Positions 53,635-63,410 of a stretch of 64,000 nucleotides of DNA are shown piece by piece. The notes below the pieces were generated by a model. The model was given only the letters and a program-made list of their open reading frames with translations. It had not been told where the DNA came from and ran no database searches. Location of the stretch: the NCBI RefSeq assembly GCF_019794555.1, contig NZ_JAIMEP010000005.1, forward strand, positions 62,001 to 126,000. Reading direction: 5' to 3'. The stretch's first letter is position 1, and each line of letters opens with the position of its first letter. The position numbers and the translations under genes were made by a program. The DNA is from Streptococcus suis (GTDB lineage: Bacteria; Bacillota; Bacilli; Lactobacillales; Streptococcaceae).

Positions 53635-53979
53635 ATGGCAGAAATTACTTCAGCTAAAGCAACTGCTCGCACAGTACGTGTTTCACCTCGTAAATCACGT
53701 CTTGTCTTGGATAACATCCGTGGCAAAAGCGTAGCAGACGCAATCGCAATCTTGAAATTCACACCAAACAAAGCTGCAAGCATTATCGAGGGAGTTTTAA
53801 ACTCAGCAATCGCTAACGCTGAAAACAACTTTGGTTTGGAAAAAGCTAACTTGGTAGTCAGCGAAGCATTCGCAAACGAAGGACCAACGTTGAAACGTTT
53901 CCGTCCACGTGCGAAAGGTTCAGCTTCACCAATCAACAAACGCACAGCTCACATCACAGTAGTTGTGGCAGAGAAATAA
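53635..53979 (+). CDS. rplV: 50S ribosomal protein L22
   Basis: 114 residues with [30 protein letters not shown] and the tunnel-lining beta hairpin ([29 protein letters not shown]). Confidence 0.98.
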   Translation: MAEITSAKATARTVRVSPRKSRLVLDNIRGKSVADAIAILKFTPNKAASIIEGVLNSAIANAENNFGLEKANLVVSEAFANEGPTLKRFRPRAKGSASPINKRTAHITVVVAEK

Positions 53980-53991
53980 GGAGGTAAAAAC

Positions 53992-54645
53992 GTGGGTCAA
54001 AAAGTACATCCAATTGGTATGCGTGTTGGCATCATCCGTGATTGGGATGCTAAATGGTATGCTGAAAAAGAATACGCGGATTACCTTCATGAAGATCTTG
54101 CAATCCGCAACTTTATCAAAAAAGAATTGGCTGATGCGTCAACATCAACAATCGAAATCGAACGTGCTGTAAACAAAGTAATCGTTTCTATCCACACTGC
54201 AAAACCAGGTATGGTTATCGGTAAAGCTGGAAGCAACGTTGATGCGCTTCGTGCTCAATTGAACAAATTGACTGGTAAACAAGTACACATCAACATCATC
54301 GAAATCAAACAACCTGATTTGGATGCACACCTTGTTGGTGAGTCAATTGCTCGTCAATTGGAGCAACGTGTGGCTTTCCGCCGTGCTCAAAAACAAGCTA
54401 TCCAACGCACAATGCGCGCTGGTGCAAAAGGTATCAAAACACAAGTTTCTGGTCGTTTGAACGGTGCTGATATTGCCCGTGCAGAAGGCTATTCAGAAGG
54501 AACAGTTCCTCTTCATACACTTCGTGCGGATATCGACTATGCTTGGGAAGAAGCTTTGACAACTTACGGTAAACTAGGTGTTAAAGTTTGGATTTACCGT
54601 GGAGAAGTTCTTCCAGCTCGTAAAAACACTAAAGGAGGTAAATAA
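53992..54645 (+). CDS. rpsC: 30S ribosomal protein S3
   Basis: 217 residues from GTG at 53992 with AGGAGG upstream. The KH domain contains [21 protein letters not shown]. It forms part of the mRNA entry channel. Confidence 0.98.
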   Translation: MGQKVHPIGMRVGIIRDWDAKWYAEKEYADYLHEDLAIRNFIKKELADASTSTIEIERAVNKVIVSIHTAKPGMVIGKAGSNVDALRAQLNKLTGKQVHINIIEIKQPDLDAHLVGESIARQLEQRVAFRRAQKQAIQRTMRAGAKGIKTQVSGRLNGADIARAEGYSEGTVPLHTLRADIDYAWEEALTTYGKLGVKVWIYRGEVLPARKNTKGGK

Positions 54646-54648
54646 CAA

Positions 54649-55062
54649 ATGTTAGTACCTAAACGTGTAAAACACCGTCGTGAATTCCGTGGAAAAATGC
54701 GCGGTGAAGCTAAAGGTGGAAAACAAGTAGACTTTGGTCAATACGGTCTTCAAGCAACTACTAGCTCATGGATTACAAACCGCCAAATCGAAGCTGCCCG
54801 TATCGCTATGACGCGTTACATGAAACGTGGTGGTAAAGTTTGGATTAAAATCTTCCCACACAAATCATACACTGCTAAAGCTATCGGTGTACGTATGGGT
54901 TCTGGTAAAGGTGCTCCTGAAGGTTGGGTAGCTCCAGTTAAACGCGGTAAGGTTATGTTTGAAGTTGCTGGCGTTTCTGAAGAAGTCGCACGCGAAGCAT
55001 TCCGCCTTGCTGGTCACAAATTGCCAGTTAAAGTTAAATTCGTAAAACGTGAAGCAGAATAA
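54649..55062 (+). CDS. rplP: 50S ribosomal protein L16
   Basis: 137 residues, [24 protein letters not shown] and [39 protein letters not shown]. It lies near the A site. Starts 3 bases after rpsC. Confidence 0.98.
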   Translation: MLVPKRVKHRREFRGKMRGEAKGGKQVDFGQYGLQATTSSWITNRQIEAARIAMTRYMKRGGKVWIKIFPHKSYTAKAIGVRMGSGKGAPEGWVAPVKRGKVMFEVAGVSEEVAREAFRLAGHKLPVKVKFVKREAE

Positions 55063-55071
55063 GGAGAAGAC

Positions 55072-55278
55072 ATGAAACTTCAAGAAATTAAAGATTTTGT
55101 AAAAGAACTTCGTGGCCTTTCTCAAGAAGAACTTGCTAAGAAAGAAAACGAATTGAAGAAAGAACTCTTCGAACTTCGTTTCCAAGCTGCTGCTGGTCAA
55201 CTTGAGCAAACTGCTCGTTTGAACGAAGTGAAGAAACAAATTGCACGTATCAAAACTGTGCAATCTGAAACTAAATAA
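55072..55278 (+). CDS. rpmC: 50S ribosomal protein L29
   Basis: 68 residues, mostly helical: [21 protein letters not shown] and [31 protein letters not shown]. Confidence 0.97.
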
Positions 55279-55301
55279 TAGATTGGGAAAGGAGAATTTC
55301 A

Positions 55302-55562
55302 ATGGAACGCAATAATCGTAAAGTTCTTGTTGGACGCGTAGTATCTGACAAAATGGACAAAACAATCACAGTTGTAGTTGAAACTAAACGTAACCACCCA
55401 GTCTATGGTAAACGTATTAACTACTCTAAAAAGTACAAAGCTCATGATGAAAACAATGTTGCTAAAGAAGGCGATATCGTTCGTATCATGGAAACTCGCC
55501 CACTTTCAGCTACAAAACGTTTCCGTCTTGTAGAAGTTGTGGAAGAGGCAGTTATCATTTAA
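55302..55562 (+). CDS. rpsQ: 30S ribosomal protein S17
   Basis: 86 residues with [29 protein letters not shown] and the [16 protein letters not shown] tail. Confidence 0.98.
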
Positions 55563-55586
55563 TCAACCTGAAAGGAGAAAATTGAC

Positions 55587-55955
55587 ATGATTCAAACAGA
55601 AACTCGTTTGAAAGTTGCTGACAACAGTGGCGCACGTGAAATCTTGACAATCAAAGTTCTTGGTGGTTCAGGACGTAAATTCGCGAACATCGGCGACATC
55701 ATCGTTGCTTCAGTAAAACAAGCTACTCCTGGTGGTGCGGTTAAAAAAGGTGACGTTGTTAAAGCCGTTATCGTTCGTACTAAGACAGGTGCTCGTCGTG
55801 CTGATGGTTCATACATCAAATTCGATGAGAATGCTGCAGTTATCATCCGTGAAGACAAAAACCCTCGCGGAACTCGTATCTTTGGCCCAGTGGCACGCGA
55901 ATTGCGTGACGGCGGTTTCATGAAAATCGTTTCATTGGCACCAGAAGTACTTTAA
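55587..55955 (+). CDS. rplN: 50S ribosomal protein L14
   Basis: 122 residues, [20 protein letters not shown] to [24 protein letters not shown] 182-base spacer with hairpins follows. Confidence 0.98.
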   Translation: MIQTETRLKVADNSGAREILTIKVLGGSGRKFANIGDIIVASVKQATPGGAVKKGDVVKAVIVRTKTGARRADGSYIKFDENAAVIIREDKNPRGTRIFGPVARELRDGGFMKIVSLAPEVL

Positions 55956-56137
55956 TTAGATAGTTTTAGGGAATTTGTTGCAGACTAGGCAGTTTGTTGT
56001 AGATAGTACTTGGGTACATCGAAACAAACTAACGAAGTCTGTGACGGATTTAGTAAACTAGAAAACAAACTAAGTCCCCTGGTTAACAAACTAACCAGGG
56101 TGCCCATTAGGGCGTAAGAAATTATAGGAGAAATCAA
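55956..56137 (+). other. Structured spacer between rplN and rplX
   Basis: Holds a long imperfect hairpin: CAGACT/AGTCTG outside, AGTTTGTT/AACAAACT inside, then GAT/ATC and GTAC/GTAC at the top (about 55980-56045). A strong 9-bp hairpin CCCTGGTTA/TAACCAGGG (56077-56100) and GCCC/GGGC (56102-56113) follow. The word ACAAACTAA recurs three times. No gene is present. Confidence 0.6.
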
Positions 56138-56443
56138 ATGTTTGTAAAAAAAGGCGATAAAGTTCGCGTAATCGCTGGTAAAGACAAAGGCGTTGAAGCA
56201 GTTGTCGTAACAGCACTTCCAAAAGTTAACAAAGTGATTGTTGAAGGTGTTAACATCGTTAAGAAACACCAAAAACCAAATAACGAAAACCCTCAAGGTG
56301 CAATCGTTGAAAAAGAAGCTCCAATCCATGTGTCAAACGTTCAAGTTCTTGACAAAAATGGTGTTGCTGGACGCGTTGGTTACAAATTTGTAGACGGCAA
56401 AAAAGTTCGCTACAACAAAAAATCAGGCGAAGTGCTTGATTAA
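56138..56443 (+). CDS. rplX: 50S ribosomal protein L24
   Basis: 101 residues with the KOW motif [20 protein letters not shown]. An assembly initiator of the 50S subunit. Confidence 0.97.
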   Translation: MFVKKGDKVRVIAGKDKGVEAVVVTALPKVNKVIVEGVNIVKKHQKPNNENPQGAIVEKEAPIHVSNVQVLDKNGVAGRVGYKFVDGKKVRYNKKSGEVLD

Positions 56444-56466
56444 TCACGAAGGAAAGGAGAAGTATA

Positions 56467-57009
56467 ATGGCAAATCGTTTAAAAGAAAAATATCTTAATG
56501 AAGTAGTTCCTGCTTTGACTGAACAATTTAACTATTCTTCAGTTATGGCTGTGCCAAAAGTTGATAAGATCGTTTTGAACATGGGTGTTGGTGATGCTGT
56601 TTCTAACGCTAAAAACCTTGAAAAAGCTGCTCAAGAGTTGGCTTTGATTTCAGGTCAAAAACCACTTATCACTAAAGCTAAGAAATCAATCGCCGGCTTC
56701 CGTCTTCGTGAGGGTGTTGCAATCGGTGCGAAAGTAACTCTTCGTGGCGAACGTATGTATGAATTCTTGGATAAATTGGTTACAGTTTCACTCCCACGTG
56801 TACGTGACTTCCACGGAGTACCAACTAAGTCATTCGACGGACGTGGTAACTACACACTTGGTGTGAAAGAACAATTGATCTTCCCAGAAATCAACTTCGA
56901 CGATGTTGATAAAACTCGCGGTTTGGATATCGTTATCGTTACAACTGCTAACACTGACGAAGAATCACGTGCATTGCTTACTGGCCTTGGTATGCCGTTT
57001 GCAAAATAA
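56467..57009 (+). CDS. rplE: 50S ribosomal protein L5
   Basis: 180 residues, [30 protein letters not shown] and [21 protein letters not shown]. Part of the 5S rRNA complex in the central protuberance. Confidence 0.98.
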   Translation: MANRLKEKYLNEVVPALTEQFNYSSVMAVPKVDKIVLNMGVGDAVSNAKNLEKAAQELALISGQKPLITKAKKSIAGFRLREGVAIGAKVTLRGERMYEFLDKLVTVSLPRVRDFHGVPTKSFDGRGNYTLGVKEQLIFPEINFDDVDKTRGLDIVIVTTANTDEESRALLTGLGMPFAK

Positions 57010-57023
57010 GAGGGAGAGAATAA

Positions 57024-57209
57024 ATGGCTAAAAAATCAATGATCGCTAAGAACAAACGCCCAGCTAAGTTCTCAACTCAAGCTTACACACGCTGTGAAAA
57101 ATGTGGACGTCCACACTCAGTTTACCGCAAATTCAAACTTTGCCGTGTATGCTTCCGCGACTTGGCTTACCTTGGACAAATTCCGGGCGTAACGAAAGCT
57201 TCTTGGTAA
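57024..57209 (+). CDS. rpsN: 30S ribosomal protein S14, zinc-binding type
   Basis: 61 residues with CEKC and CRVC, the zinc-ribbon form (type Z). This is the usual housekeeping S14 of streptococci. Followed by a 218-base structured spacer. Confidence 0.97.
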   Translation: MAKKSMIAKNKRPAKFSTQAYTRCEKCGRPHSVYRKFKLCRVCFRDLAYLGQIPGVTKASW

Positions 57210-57229
57210 AAACATGATATGAGAGCGTT

Positions 57230-57313
57230 GAGCTACCAAAGCAAAAATAGGAAAATTGACGAAGAGTCAACAGACTCTAGGAAATTTTATCTTTTTTGCA
57301 CCGGTAGTAGCTC
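57230..57313 (-). repeat. Structured spacer element, copy B (rpsN-rpsH), inverted
   Basis: Read on the minus strand it shows the same architecture as copy A: GCAAAAA/TTTTTGC, internal loop AGAT against CCTA, AAAATT/AATTTT, loop TCCTA against TTCGTC, apical stem GAGTC/GACTC, and an outer GGTAG/CTACC-type stem. Stem sequences differ from copy A by paired changes. A further hairpin CTGAAAG/CTTTCAG lies just beyond, near 57334-57352. Confidence 0.72.
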
Positions 57314-57427
57314 GAGTTCAAATTTAATTTGATACTGAAAGCAGTTCTTTCAGTTCACCCCGTCCGCTCGGACATCATTAACTAGCAAGTGACTAGATCA
57401 AACTGCTAGTAAGAGGAGAAACAACAA

Positions 57428-57826
57428 ATGGTTATGACTGACCCAATTGCAGATTTTTTGACACGTATTCGTAATGCTAACCAAGCAAAACACGAAGTGC
57501 TTGAAGTACCTGCATCAAACATCAAAAAAGGTATTGCTACAATCCTTAAAAACGAAGGTTTTGTAAAAAACGTTGAATTCATCGAAGATGATAAACAAGG
57601 CATCATCCGTGTATTCTTGAAATACGGACCAAACGGTGAAAAAGTTATTACTAACTTGAAACGTGTTTCAAAACCAGGTCTTCGTGTTTACTCAAAACGT
57701 GAAGATATTCCTAAAGTTCTTAACGGACTTGGTATTGCAATCATCTCAACATCAGAAGGTCTTTTGACTGACAAAGAAGCTCGTCAAAAGAACGTTGGTG
57801 GTGAGGTTGTCGCATACGTTTGGTAA
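57428..57826 (+). CDS. rpsH: 30S ribosomal protein S8
   Basis: 132 residues, [21 protein letters not shown], and the C-terminal [28 protein letters not shown]8 represses the spc operon in E. coli. It is flanked on both sides by copies of the structured spacer element. ATG GTT ATG leaves a choice of two starts. Confidence 0.98.
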   Translation: MVMTDPIADFLTRIRNANQAKHEVLEVPASNIKKGIATILKNEGFVKNVEFIEDDKQGIIRVFLKYGPNGEKVITNLKRVSKPGLRVYSKREDIPKVLNGLGIAIISTSEGLLTDKEARQKNVGGEVVAYVW

Positions 57827-57838
57827 TCTTTTAGCTTC

Positions 57839-57923
57839 CAATTTCGTCATGTGCCTGTGTTAGAGCGTCTTGACATACTCAAATATGGTCTGCGTCGCTC
57901 TGCCTTGCCTCATTTAGAAATTG
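57839..57923 (+). other. Hairpin H1 in the rpsH-rplF spacer
   Basis: CAATTTC/GAAATTG outside, AGAGCG/CGCTCT inside and GAC-ATA/TAT-GTC at the top give one long interrupted stem. It does not share the AGAT/CCTA loop of the A/B/C family. Confidence 0.55.
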
Positions 57924-57938
57924 AAACCTAAAAACATG

Positions 57939-58010
57939 CATGATACAAATGCGGGAGGACCAGTTCTTCGTGCGTGTTCAAATCTAATAATCTGATTTGA
58001 AGGTATCATG
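57939..58010 (+). other. Hairpin H2 in the rpsH-rplF spacer
   Basis: CATGATAC (57939-57946) pairs with GTATCATG (58003-58010); TTCAAATC/GATTTGAA form an inner hairpin. Confidence 0.55.
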
Positions 58011-58021
58011 AAACCAAACTA

Positions 58022-58150
58022 GAACAAGATTCACTAATTGAACACGCCTACAACTCTTTGAAAAAAGATAAACTCTCCTTAGATGCTCAAGCATCAGCAG
58101 TCGCGTTTCCTATTTTTCTTTGAGTTGCTTAACGGCTTTGTATCTTGTTC
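58022..58150 (+). repeat. Structured spacer element, copy C (rpsH-rplF)
   Basis: GAACAAGAT/ATCTTGTTC outside, GCC/GGC, AACTC/GAGTT, GAAAAA/TTTTTC, loop AGAT against CCTA, AAAC/GTTT, apical GATGC/GCATC. Flanks AATTGAACACG and CTTTGTATCTTG are shared with copy A, giving homology over about 130 bases. Confidence 0.75.
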
Positions 58151-58206
58151 ACCCCGTGAAAACTAGTCGCTTGACGGCTTGATAATTTAACAGGAGAAAT
58201 AAAAAC

Positions 58207-58743
58207 ATGTCACGTATTGGTAATAAAGTAATTACATTGCCTGCTGGCGTTGAGCTTGCTCAAAACAACGGCGTGGTAACTGTAAAAGGACCTAAAGGGG
58301 AATTGACTCGTGAATTCCCAACTGCTATTGAAATCCGTGTGGAAGGTACAGAAGTAACTCTTCACCGTCCAAACGATTCAAAAGAAATGAAGACTATTCA
58401 CGGTACTAGCCGTGCCAACCTCAACAACATGGTTGTTGGTGTTTCTGAAGGCTTCAAAAAAGAACTTGAAATGCGTGGTGTCGGTTATCGTGCGCAATTA
58501 GCTGGTAACAAATTGACACTTGCTGTTGGTAAATCACATCCAGATGAAGTGGTTGCACCAGAAGGCATTACATTTGAAGTTCCAACACCAACACAAATCG
58601 TCGTGTCTGGTATCAACAAAGAAGTTGTTGGTCAAACAGCAGCTTACATCCGTAGCCTTCGCGCTCCTGAGCCATACAAAGGTAAAGGTATTCGTTACGT
58701 TGGTGAATTCGTTCGCCGCAAAGAAGGTAAAACAGGTAAATAA
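58207..58743 (+). CDS. rplF: 50S ribosomal protein L6
   Basis: 178 residues, [16 protein letters not shown] to the [24 protein letters not shown] tail. Two similar L6 domains. Confidence 0.98.
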   Translation: MSRIGNKVITLPAGVELAQNNGVVTVKGPKGELTREFPTAIEIRVEGTEVTLHRPNDSKEMKTIHGTSRANLNNMVVGVSEGFKKELEMRGVGYRAQLAGNKLTLAVGKSHPDEVVAPEGITFEVPTPTQIVVSGINKEVVGQTAAYIRSLRAPEPYKGKGIRYVGEFVRRKEGKTGK

Positions 58744-58831
58744 TAGCTTGCTGAGGTGGCTAAGCCACCTGGCCGACTATTTCTCAAATTGTTTCGTAAG
58801 AAACAGAATCATACATTAAGAGGTGAATATT

Positions 58832-59188
58832 GTGATTTCAAAACCAGATAAAAACAAAATCCGCCAAAAACGCCATCGTCGCGTTCGCGGTAAAATCTCT
58901 GGAACTGCTGCTCGCCCACGTTTGAACATTTTCCGTTCTAATACAGGCATCTACGCTCAAGTGATTGATGACGTAGCGGGTGTAACGCTCGCAAGCGCTT
59001 CTACTCTTGATAAAGAAGTTTCAAAAGGTACTAAGACAGAACAAGCTGTTGTTGTAGGTAAACTCGTTGCTGAACGCGCGGTAGCTAAAGGTATTTCTGA
59101 AGTGGTCTTTGACCGCGGTGGATATCTCTATCACGGACGTGTGAAAGCTTTGGCTGAATCAGCTCGTGAAAACGGATTGAAATTCTAA
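58832..59188 (+). CDS. rplR: 50S ribosomal protein L18
   Basis: 118 residues from GTG at 58832 (AAGAGGTG upstream), giving the family N-terminus [21 protein letters not shown] 9 bases earlier is less likely. It binds 5S rRNA. Confidence 0.97.
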   Translation: MISKPDKNKIRQKRHRRVRGKISGTAARPRLNIFRSNTGIYAQVIDDVAGVTLASASTLDKEVSKGTKTEQAVVVGKLVAERAVAKGISEVVFDRGGYLYHGRVKALAESARENGLKF

Positions 59189-59206
59189 TAGGGAGGACAC
59201 TAAGAA

Positions 59207-59701
59207 ATGGCATTCAAAGATAACGCAGTTGAAATTGAAGAACGCGTAGTAGCCATCAACCGTGTTACAAAAGTTGTTAAAGGTGGACGTCGTCTTCGTT
59301 TCGCAGCTCTTGTGGTTGTTGGTGACCGTAACGGTCGCGTAGGTTTCGGTACTGGTAAAGCTCAAGAAGTACCAGAAGCTATCCGTAAAGCAGTTGAATC
59401 TGCTAAGAAAAACATGATTGAAGTACCAATGGTTGGTACAACAATTCCACACGAAGTTCGTTCAGAATTTGGCGGAGCTCGTGTATTGTTGAAACCTGCT
59501 GCTGAAGGTTCTGGGGTTGCTGCCGGTGGTGCAACTCGTGCCGTAATCGAATTGGCAGGTATCGCAGATGTGACTTCTAAGTCACTTGGTTCAAACACAC
59601 CAATCAACATCGTTCGTGCAACTGTTGAAGGTTTGAAACAATTGAAACGTGCTGAAGAAGTGGCTGCACTTCGTGGCATCTCAGTTTCTGATTTAGCATA
59701 A
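59207..59701 (+). CDS. rpsE: 30S ribosomal protein S5
   Basis: 164 residues with the double-stranded-RNA-binding fold: [29 protein letters not shown] and [17 protein letters not shown]. Confidence 0.98.
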   Translation: MAFKDNAVEIEERVVAINRVTKVVKGGRRLRFAALVVVGDRNGRVGFGTGKAQEVPEAIRKAVESAKKNMIEVPMVGTTIPHEVRSEFGGARVLLKPAAEGSGVAAGGATRAVIELAGIADVTSKSLGSNTPINIVRATVEGLKQLKRAEEVAALRGISVSDLA

Positions 59702-59715
59702 GAAAGGAGATACTA

Positions 59716-59898
59716 ATGGCTCAAATTAAAATTACTTTGACTAAGTCTCCAATCGGTCGCAAACCAGAGCAACGTAAAACAGTTGTTGCACTTGGACTTG
59801 GTAAATTGAACTCTTCAGTTGTTAAGGAAGATAACGCAGCTATTCTTGGAATGGTTAATGCTATCTCTCACTTGGTAACTGTTGAAGAAGTTAAGTAA
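59716..59898 (+). CDS. rpmD: 50S ribosomal protein L30
   Basis: 60 residues, [23 protein letters not shown] 129-base spacer with a hairpin follows. Confidence 0.97.
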   Translation: MAQIKITLTKSPIGRKPEQRKTVVALGLGKLNSSVVKEDNAAILGMVNAISHLVTVEEVK

Positions 59899-59913
59899 TC
59901 ATACAAATAGGCT

Positions 59914-59941
59914 AAGTCGCATAGAAGAATCTTTGCGACTT
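59914..59941 (+). other. Hairpin in the rpmD-rplO spacer
   Basis: AAGTCGCA pairs with TGCGACTT, with an 11- or 12-base loop. A second stem TGTGAA/TTCACA lies at about 59970-59995. No T run follows either. Confidence 0.55.
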
Positions 59942-60027
59942 CTAGTCCATTTTTACATAAGGCGAGTTTGTGAATGAAGACTCTTGTACTTCACAGGCGC
60001 TAGCATATAAAAGAGGAGAAAATAATA

Positions 60028-60468
60028 ATGAAACTTCATGAATTACAACCTGCTACAGGTTCACGTAAAGTCCGCAACCGTGTAGGTCGTGGTACATCAT
60101 CAGGTAACGGTAAAACATCTGGCCGTGGTCAAAAAGGTCAAAAAGCTCGTAGCGGTGGCGGTGTTCGCCCAGGTTTTGAAGGTGGACAAACTCCATTGTT
60201 CCGTCGTCTTCCAAAACGTGGCTTTACAAACATCAACGCTAAAGAATATGCGATCGTTAACCTTGATCAATTGAACGCTTTTGAAGATGGTGCAGAAGTA
60301 ACACCAGTTGTGCTTATCGAAGCTGGAATCGTTAAAGCTGAAAAATCAGGAATTAAAATTCTTGGTAACGGTGAATTAACGAAGAAATTGACAGTTAAAG
60401 CTGCTAAATTCTCTAAATCAGCTGAAGAAGCAATCACTTCTAAAGGTGGCTCAGTAGAAGTCATCTAA
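60028..60468 (+). CDS. rplO: 50S ribosomal protein L15
   Basis: 146 residues, [48 protein letters not shown] N-terminus and [17 protein letters not shown]. Confidence 0.98.
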   Translation: MKLHELQPATGSRKVRNRVGRGTSSGNGKTSGRGQKGQKARSGGGVRPGFEGGQTPLFRRLPKRGFTNINAKEYAIVNLDQLNAFEDGAEVTPVVLIEAGIVKAEKSGIKILGNGELTKKLTVKAAKFSKSAEEAITSKGGSVEVI

Positions 60469-60481
60469 GAGGTGGCAGCCT

Positions 60482-61792
60482 ATGTTTTTTAAACTTTTAA
60501 AAGATGCCGTAAAGGTTAGATTAGTACGTAACAAAATATTGTTCACTATCTTCATCCTTTTTGTCTTCCGAGTTGGAACTCACATTACAGTTCCAGGTAT
60601 TAACGCCAAGAGTCTTGAAGCCCTCTCAAATGTACCATTCCTAAATATGTTGAGCTTGGTTTCAGGAAACGCAATGCGTAATTTTTCAGTTTTTGCACTA
60701 GGGGTTAGTCCATATATCACTGCTTCGATTATTGTTCAACTTTTACAAATGGATATCCTTCCAAAATTTGTTGAATGGGGTAAGCAAGGTGAAGTGGGCC
60801 GTCGCAAACTGAATCAAGCAACACGTTATATCTCTTTGGGATTAGCTTTTGTCCAGTCTATTGGTATTACTGCAGGTTTTAATGCGCTTTCGGGTGCACA
60901 ACTGACAAATATGCCTTTGAATTGGCAAACGTACCTTTTAATCGGTTCTATTTTGACAACTGGTTCAGTCATTGTAACTTGGTTGGGTGAGCAGATTACA
61001 GAAAAAGGGTATGGAAATGGTACGTCCATGATTATCTTCGCAGGGATTATATCTTCCCTACCAGGAACGTTTCACGAGATTTATATTGATCGTTTTGTCA
61101 ATATTGAATCTAGTCGATTGGGAGAATCAGCTATCTTTGTAGCAATCTTGGTTGTATTAATTTTATTAGTCGTTTACTTCACGACATTTGTACAACAAGC
61201 AGAATACAAATTACCAATCCAATATACAAAAAGAGCTCAGGGAGCACCATCTAGTTCTTACTTACCATTGAAATTAAATCCAGCAGGTGTTATTCCCGTG
61301 ATTTTTGCTGGTTCAATTACAGCAGTACCTACATCTCTTATTCAATATTTTGCAAGTCAGAATCAGAGTGCAGGTTGGTTATTGACTGTTCAAGAATATT
61401 TTGATTATTCAACGGTAAAAGGAATGCTGGTATATGCCGGATTGATAATTGTATTCACATTCTTCTATACCTTTGTTCAAGTCAATCCAGAAAAAACTGC
61501 TGAAAGCCTTCAAAAGAGCGCAGCATATATCCATGGGGTTCGACCTGGTAACGGTACTGAGCAATATCTGTCTAAGCTTCTAACAAGATTGGCAACAGTT
61601 GGTGCTTTATTCTTGAGTTTTGTTGCTTTGTTGCCGATTATTGCACAAAATCTCTTTGGACTTTCTTCAAACATTGCATTCCTCGGTACAAGTTTGATCA
61701 TTGTTATCTCTACAAGTATTGAAGGAATCAAGCAATTGGAAGGCTACCTTCTTAAGAGAAAATATGTAGGTTTCTTAGAAATTACAGAATAG
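60482..61792 (+). CDS. secY: Protein translocase subunit SecY
   Basis: 436 residues with ten membrane segments. Signature segments are LGVSPYITASIIVQLLQM and the cytoplasmic loop with GYGNGTSMIIFAGI. It forms the general secretion channel with SecE and SecG. Starts 13 bases after rplO. Confidence 0.98.
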   Translation: MFFKLLKDAVKVRLVRNKILFTIFILFVFRVGTHITVPGINAKSLEALSNVPFLNMLSLVSGNAMRNFSVFALGVSPYITASIIVQLLQMDILPKFVEWGKQGEVGRRKLNQATRYISLGLAFVQSIGITAGFNALSGAQLTNMPLNWQTYLLIGSILTTGSVIVTWLGEQITEKGYGNGTSMIIFAGIISSLPGTFHEIYIDRFVNIESSRLGESAIFVAILVVLILLVVYFTTFVQQAEYKLPIQYTKRAQGAPSSSYLPLKLNPAGVIPVIFAGSITAVPTSLIQYFASQNQSAGWLLTVQEYFDYSTVKGMLVYAGLIIVFTFFYTFVQVNPEKTAESLQKSAAYIHGVRPGNGTEQYLSKLLTRLATVGALFLSFVALLPIIAQNLFGLSSNIAFLGTSLIIVISTSIEGIKQLEGYLLKRKYVGFLEITE

Positions 61793-61797
61793 AATAC

Positions 61798-61830
61798 AGG
61801 TTGACCTCGTCAACCTTCTATTTTGTTTTT
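61798..61830 (+). terminator. Possible terminator/attenuator after secY
   Basis: AGGTTGAC (61798-61805) pairs with GTCAACCT (61809-61816), followed by a T-rich stretch. Confidence 0.6.
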
Positions 61831-61832
61831 AG

Positions 61833-61860
61833 ATAAGTTTGTCAATATTGGCAAATTTAT
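61833..61860. promoter_or_regulatory. 28-bp palindrome in the adk leader
   Basis: ATAAGTTTGTCAAT followed by ATTGGCAAATTTAT is a 14+14 palindrome without spacer and with two mismatches, ending about 25 bases before the adk ATG. The centre CAATATTG suggests a protein-binding site rather than an RNA loop. Confidence 0.5.
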
Positions 61861-61885
61861 GTGAAAACAAAATAAGGAGTTTGTC

Positions 61886-62527
61886 ATGAATCTTTTAATT
61901 ATGGGTTTACCAGGTGCTGGTAAAGGAACACAAGCAGCTAAGATTGTTGAGAAATTTAATGTTGCTCACATTTCAACTGGCGACATGTTTCGTGCAGCAA
62001 TGGCTAATCAAACTGAAATGGGCAAATTAGCTAAGTCATATATTGACAAAGGTGATCTTGTGCCTGATGAGGTTACAAATGGTATTGTGAAAGAGCGTTT
62101 AGCTCAGAATGATATCAAAGAAAAAGGTTTCTTATTAGATGGATACCCACGAACAATTGAACAAGCACATGCGCTTGATACAAACCTAGATGAGTTAGGT
62201 ATTGAGCTACAGGGAGTCATCAATATTGAAATTGATCCTTCTAAACTTGTAGAACGTCTCAGTGGACGTATCATTCATAAAGAAACTGGGGAAACGTTCC
62301 ATAAAGTATTCAACCCACCTGTTGGAGACTATAAGGAAGAAGATTTTTATCAACGTGAAGATGATAAACCAGAGTCTGTTAAGCGCCGTTTAGAAGTAAA
62401 CATTGCCCAAGGTCAGCCGATTATCGACCATTATCGTGCAAAAGGTTTGGTTCATGATATTGAAGGCGATCAAGACATCGAACTTGTTTTCCAAGCAATT
62501 GATACTGTATTATCAAAATTGCAATAA
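61886..62527 (+). CDS. adk: Adenylate kinase
   Basis: 213 residues. P-loop [10 protein letters not shown] (residues 7-16), AMP site [16 protein letters not shown] and the LID region [19 protein letters not shown], which lacks the zinc cysteines of many Gram-positive enzymes. It equilibrates AMP, ADP and ATP. ATG follows AAGGAG. Confidence 0.98.
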   Translation: MNLLIMGLPGAGKGTQAAKIVEKFNVAHISTGDMFRAAMANQTEMGKLAKSYIDKGDLVPDEVTNGIVKERLAQNDIKEKGFLLDGYPRTIEQAHALDTNLDELGIELQGVINIEIDPSKLVERLSGRIIHKETGETFHKVFNPPVGDYKEEDFYQREDDKPESVKRRLEVNIAQGQPIIDHYRAKGLVHDIEGDQDIELVFQAIDTVLSKLQ

Positions 62528-62542
62528 TCTAATGGATTGGGC

Positions 62543-62571
62543 TTGCATTTTTCTTGCAAAGATGATAAAAT
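62543..62571 (+). promoter_or_regulatory. Promoter of infA
   Basis: TTGCAT, 17 bases and TAAAAT. A CCTCTG/CAGAGG hairpin (62597-62612) lies in the leader. Confidence 0.7.
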
Positions 62572-62648
62572 AGCCTAGTCTGACTTATAATTGTTACCTC
62601 TGTGTTCAGAGGACATCAAATCGATATTTAGAGAGGGGTTACTTTTGC

Positions 62649-62867
62649 ATGGCAAAAGAAGATGTGATTGAAATTGAAGGCAAAGTAGTCGATACAATGC
62701 CAAATGCTATGTTTACTGTTGAGTTGGAAAACGGACACCAAGTCCTTGCAACTGTTTCTGGTAAAATCCGTAAAAACTACATTCGTATTTTGGTCGGTGA
62801 CCGCGTAACTGTTGAGCTTAGTCCCTACGACTTGACACGTGGACGTATCACATACCGCTTTAAATAG
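62649..62867 (+). CDS. infA: Translation initiation factor IF-1
   Basis: 72 residues, [34 protein letters not shown]; one OB fold that occupies the ribosomal A site at initiation. Has its own promoter within the operon. Confidence 0.98.
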
Positions 62868-62891
62868 TCGAAATACTTGGAGGGATTAAAC

Positions 62892-63008
62892 ATGAAAGTA
62901 AGACCATCGGTCAAACCAATTTGCGAATACTGCAAAGTTATTCGTCGTAATGGTCGTGTTATGGTGATTTGCCCAGCAAACCCTAAACACAAGCAACGTC
63001 AAGGTTAA
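62892..63008 (+). CDS. rpmJ: 50S ribosomal protein L36
   Basis: 38 residues, [20 protein letters not shown] to QRQG, with a C-C-C-H zinc site (CEYC, C, H). GGAGG lies 8 bases upstream. Starts 24 bases after infA. Confidence 0.97.
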
Positions 63009-63027
63009 GAAATAGAAAGGAGAAAAC

Positions 63028-63393
63028 ATGGCTCGTATTGCTGGAGTTGACATTCCAAATGACAAACGTGTAGTTATTTCATTGACTTATGTTTATGGTA
63101 TCGGTCTTGCAACATCTAAAAAAATTCTTGCAGCTGCAGGCATTTCAGAAGATGTACGCGTGAAAGATTTGACATCAGATCAAGAAGATGCTATTCGTCG
63201 TGAAGTTGATGCAATCAAAGTTGAAGGTGACCTCCGTCGTGAAGTTAACTTGAACATTAAACGTTTGATGGAAATCGGTTCATACCGTGGAATCCGTCAC
63301 CGTCGTGGACTTCCTGTCCGTGGACAAAACACTAAAAACAATGCTCGTACTCGTAAAGGTAAAGCCGTTGCGATTGCAGGTAAGAAAAAATAA
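63028..63393 (+). CDS. rpsM: 30S ribosomal protein S13
   Basis: 121 residues, [26 protein letters not shown] and [25 protein letters not shown]. It contacts the P-site tRNA and inter-subunit bridges. Confidence 0.98.
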
Positions 63394-63410
63394 TATAGGA
63401 GGTAGAAAAA

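Noticed and set aside
57461..57475. TATTCGTA inside rpsH as a cin box
   Set aside because: Lies in coding sequence with no antisense gene; expected by chance.
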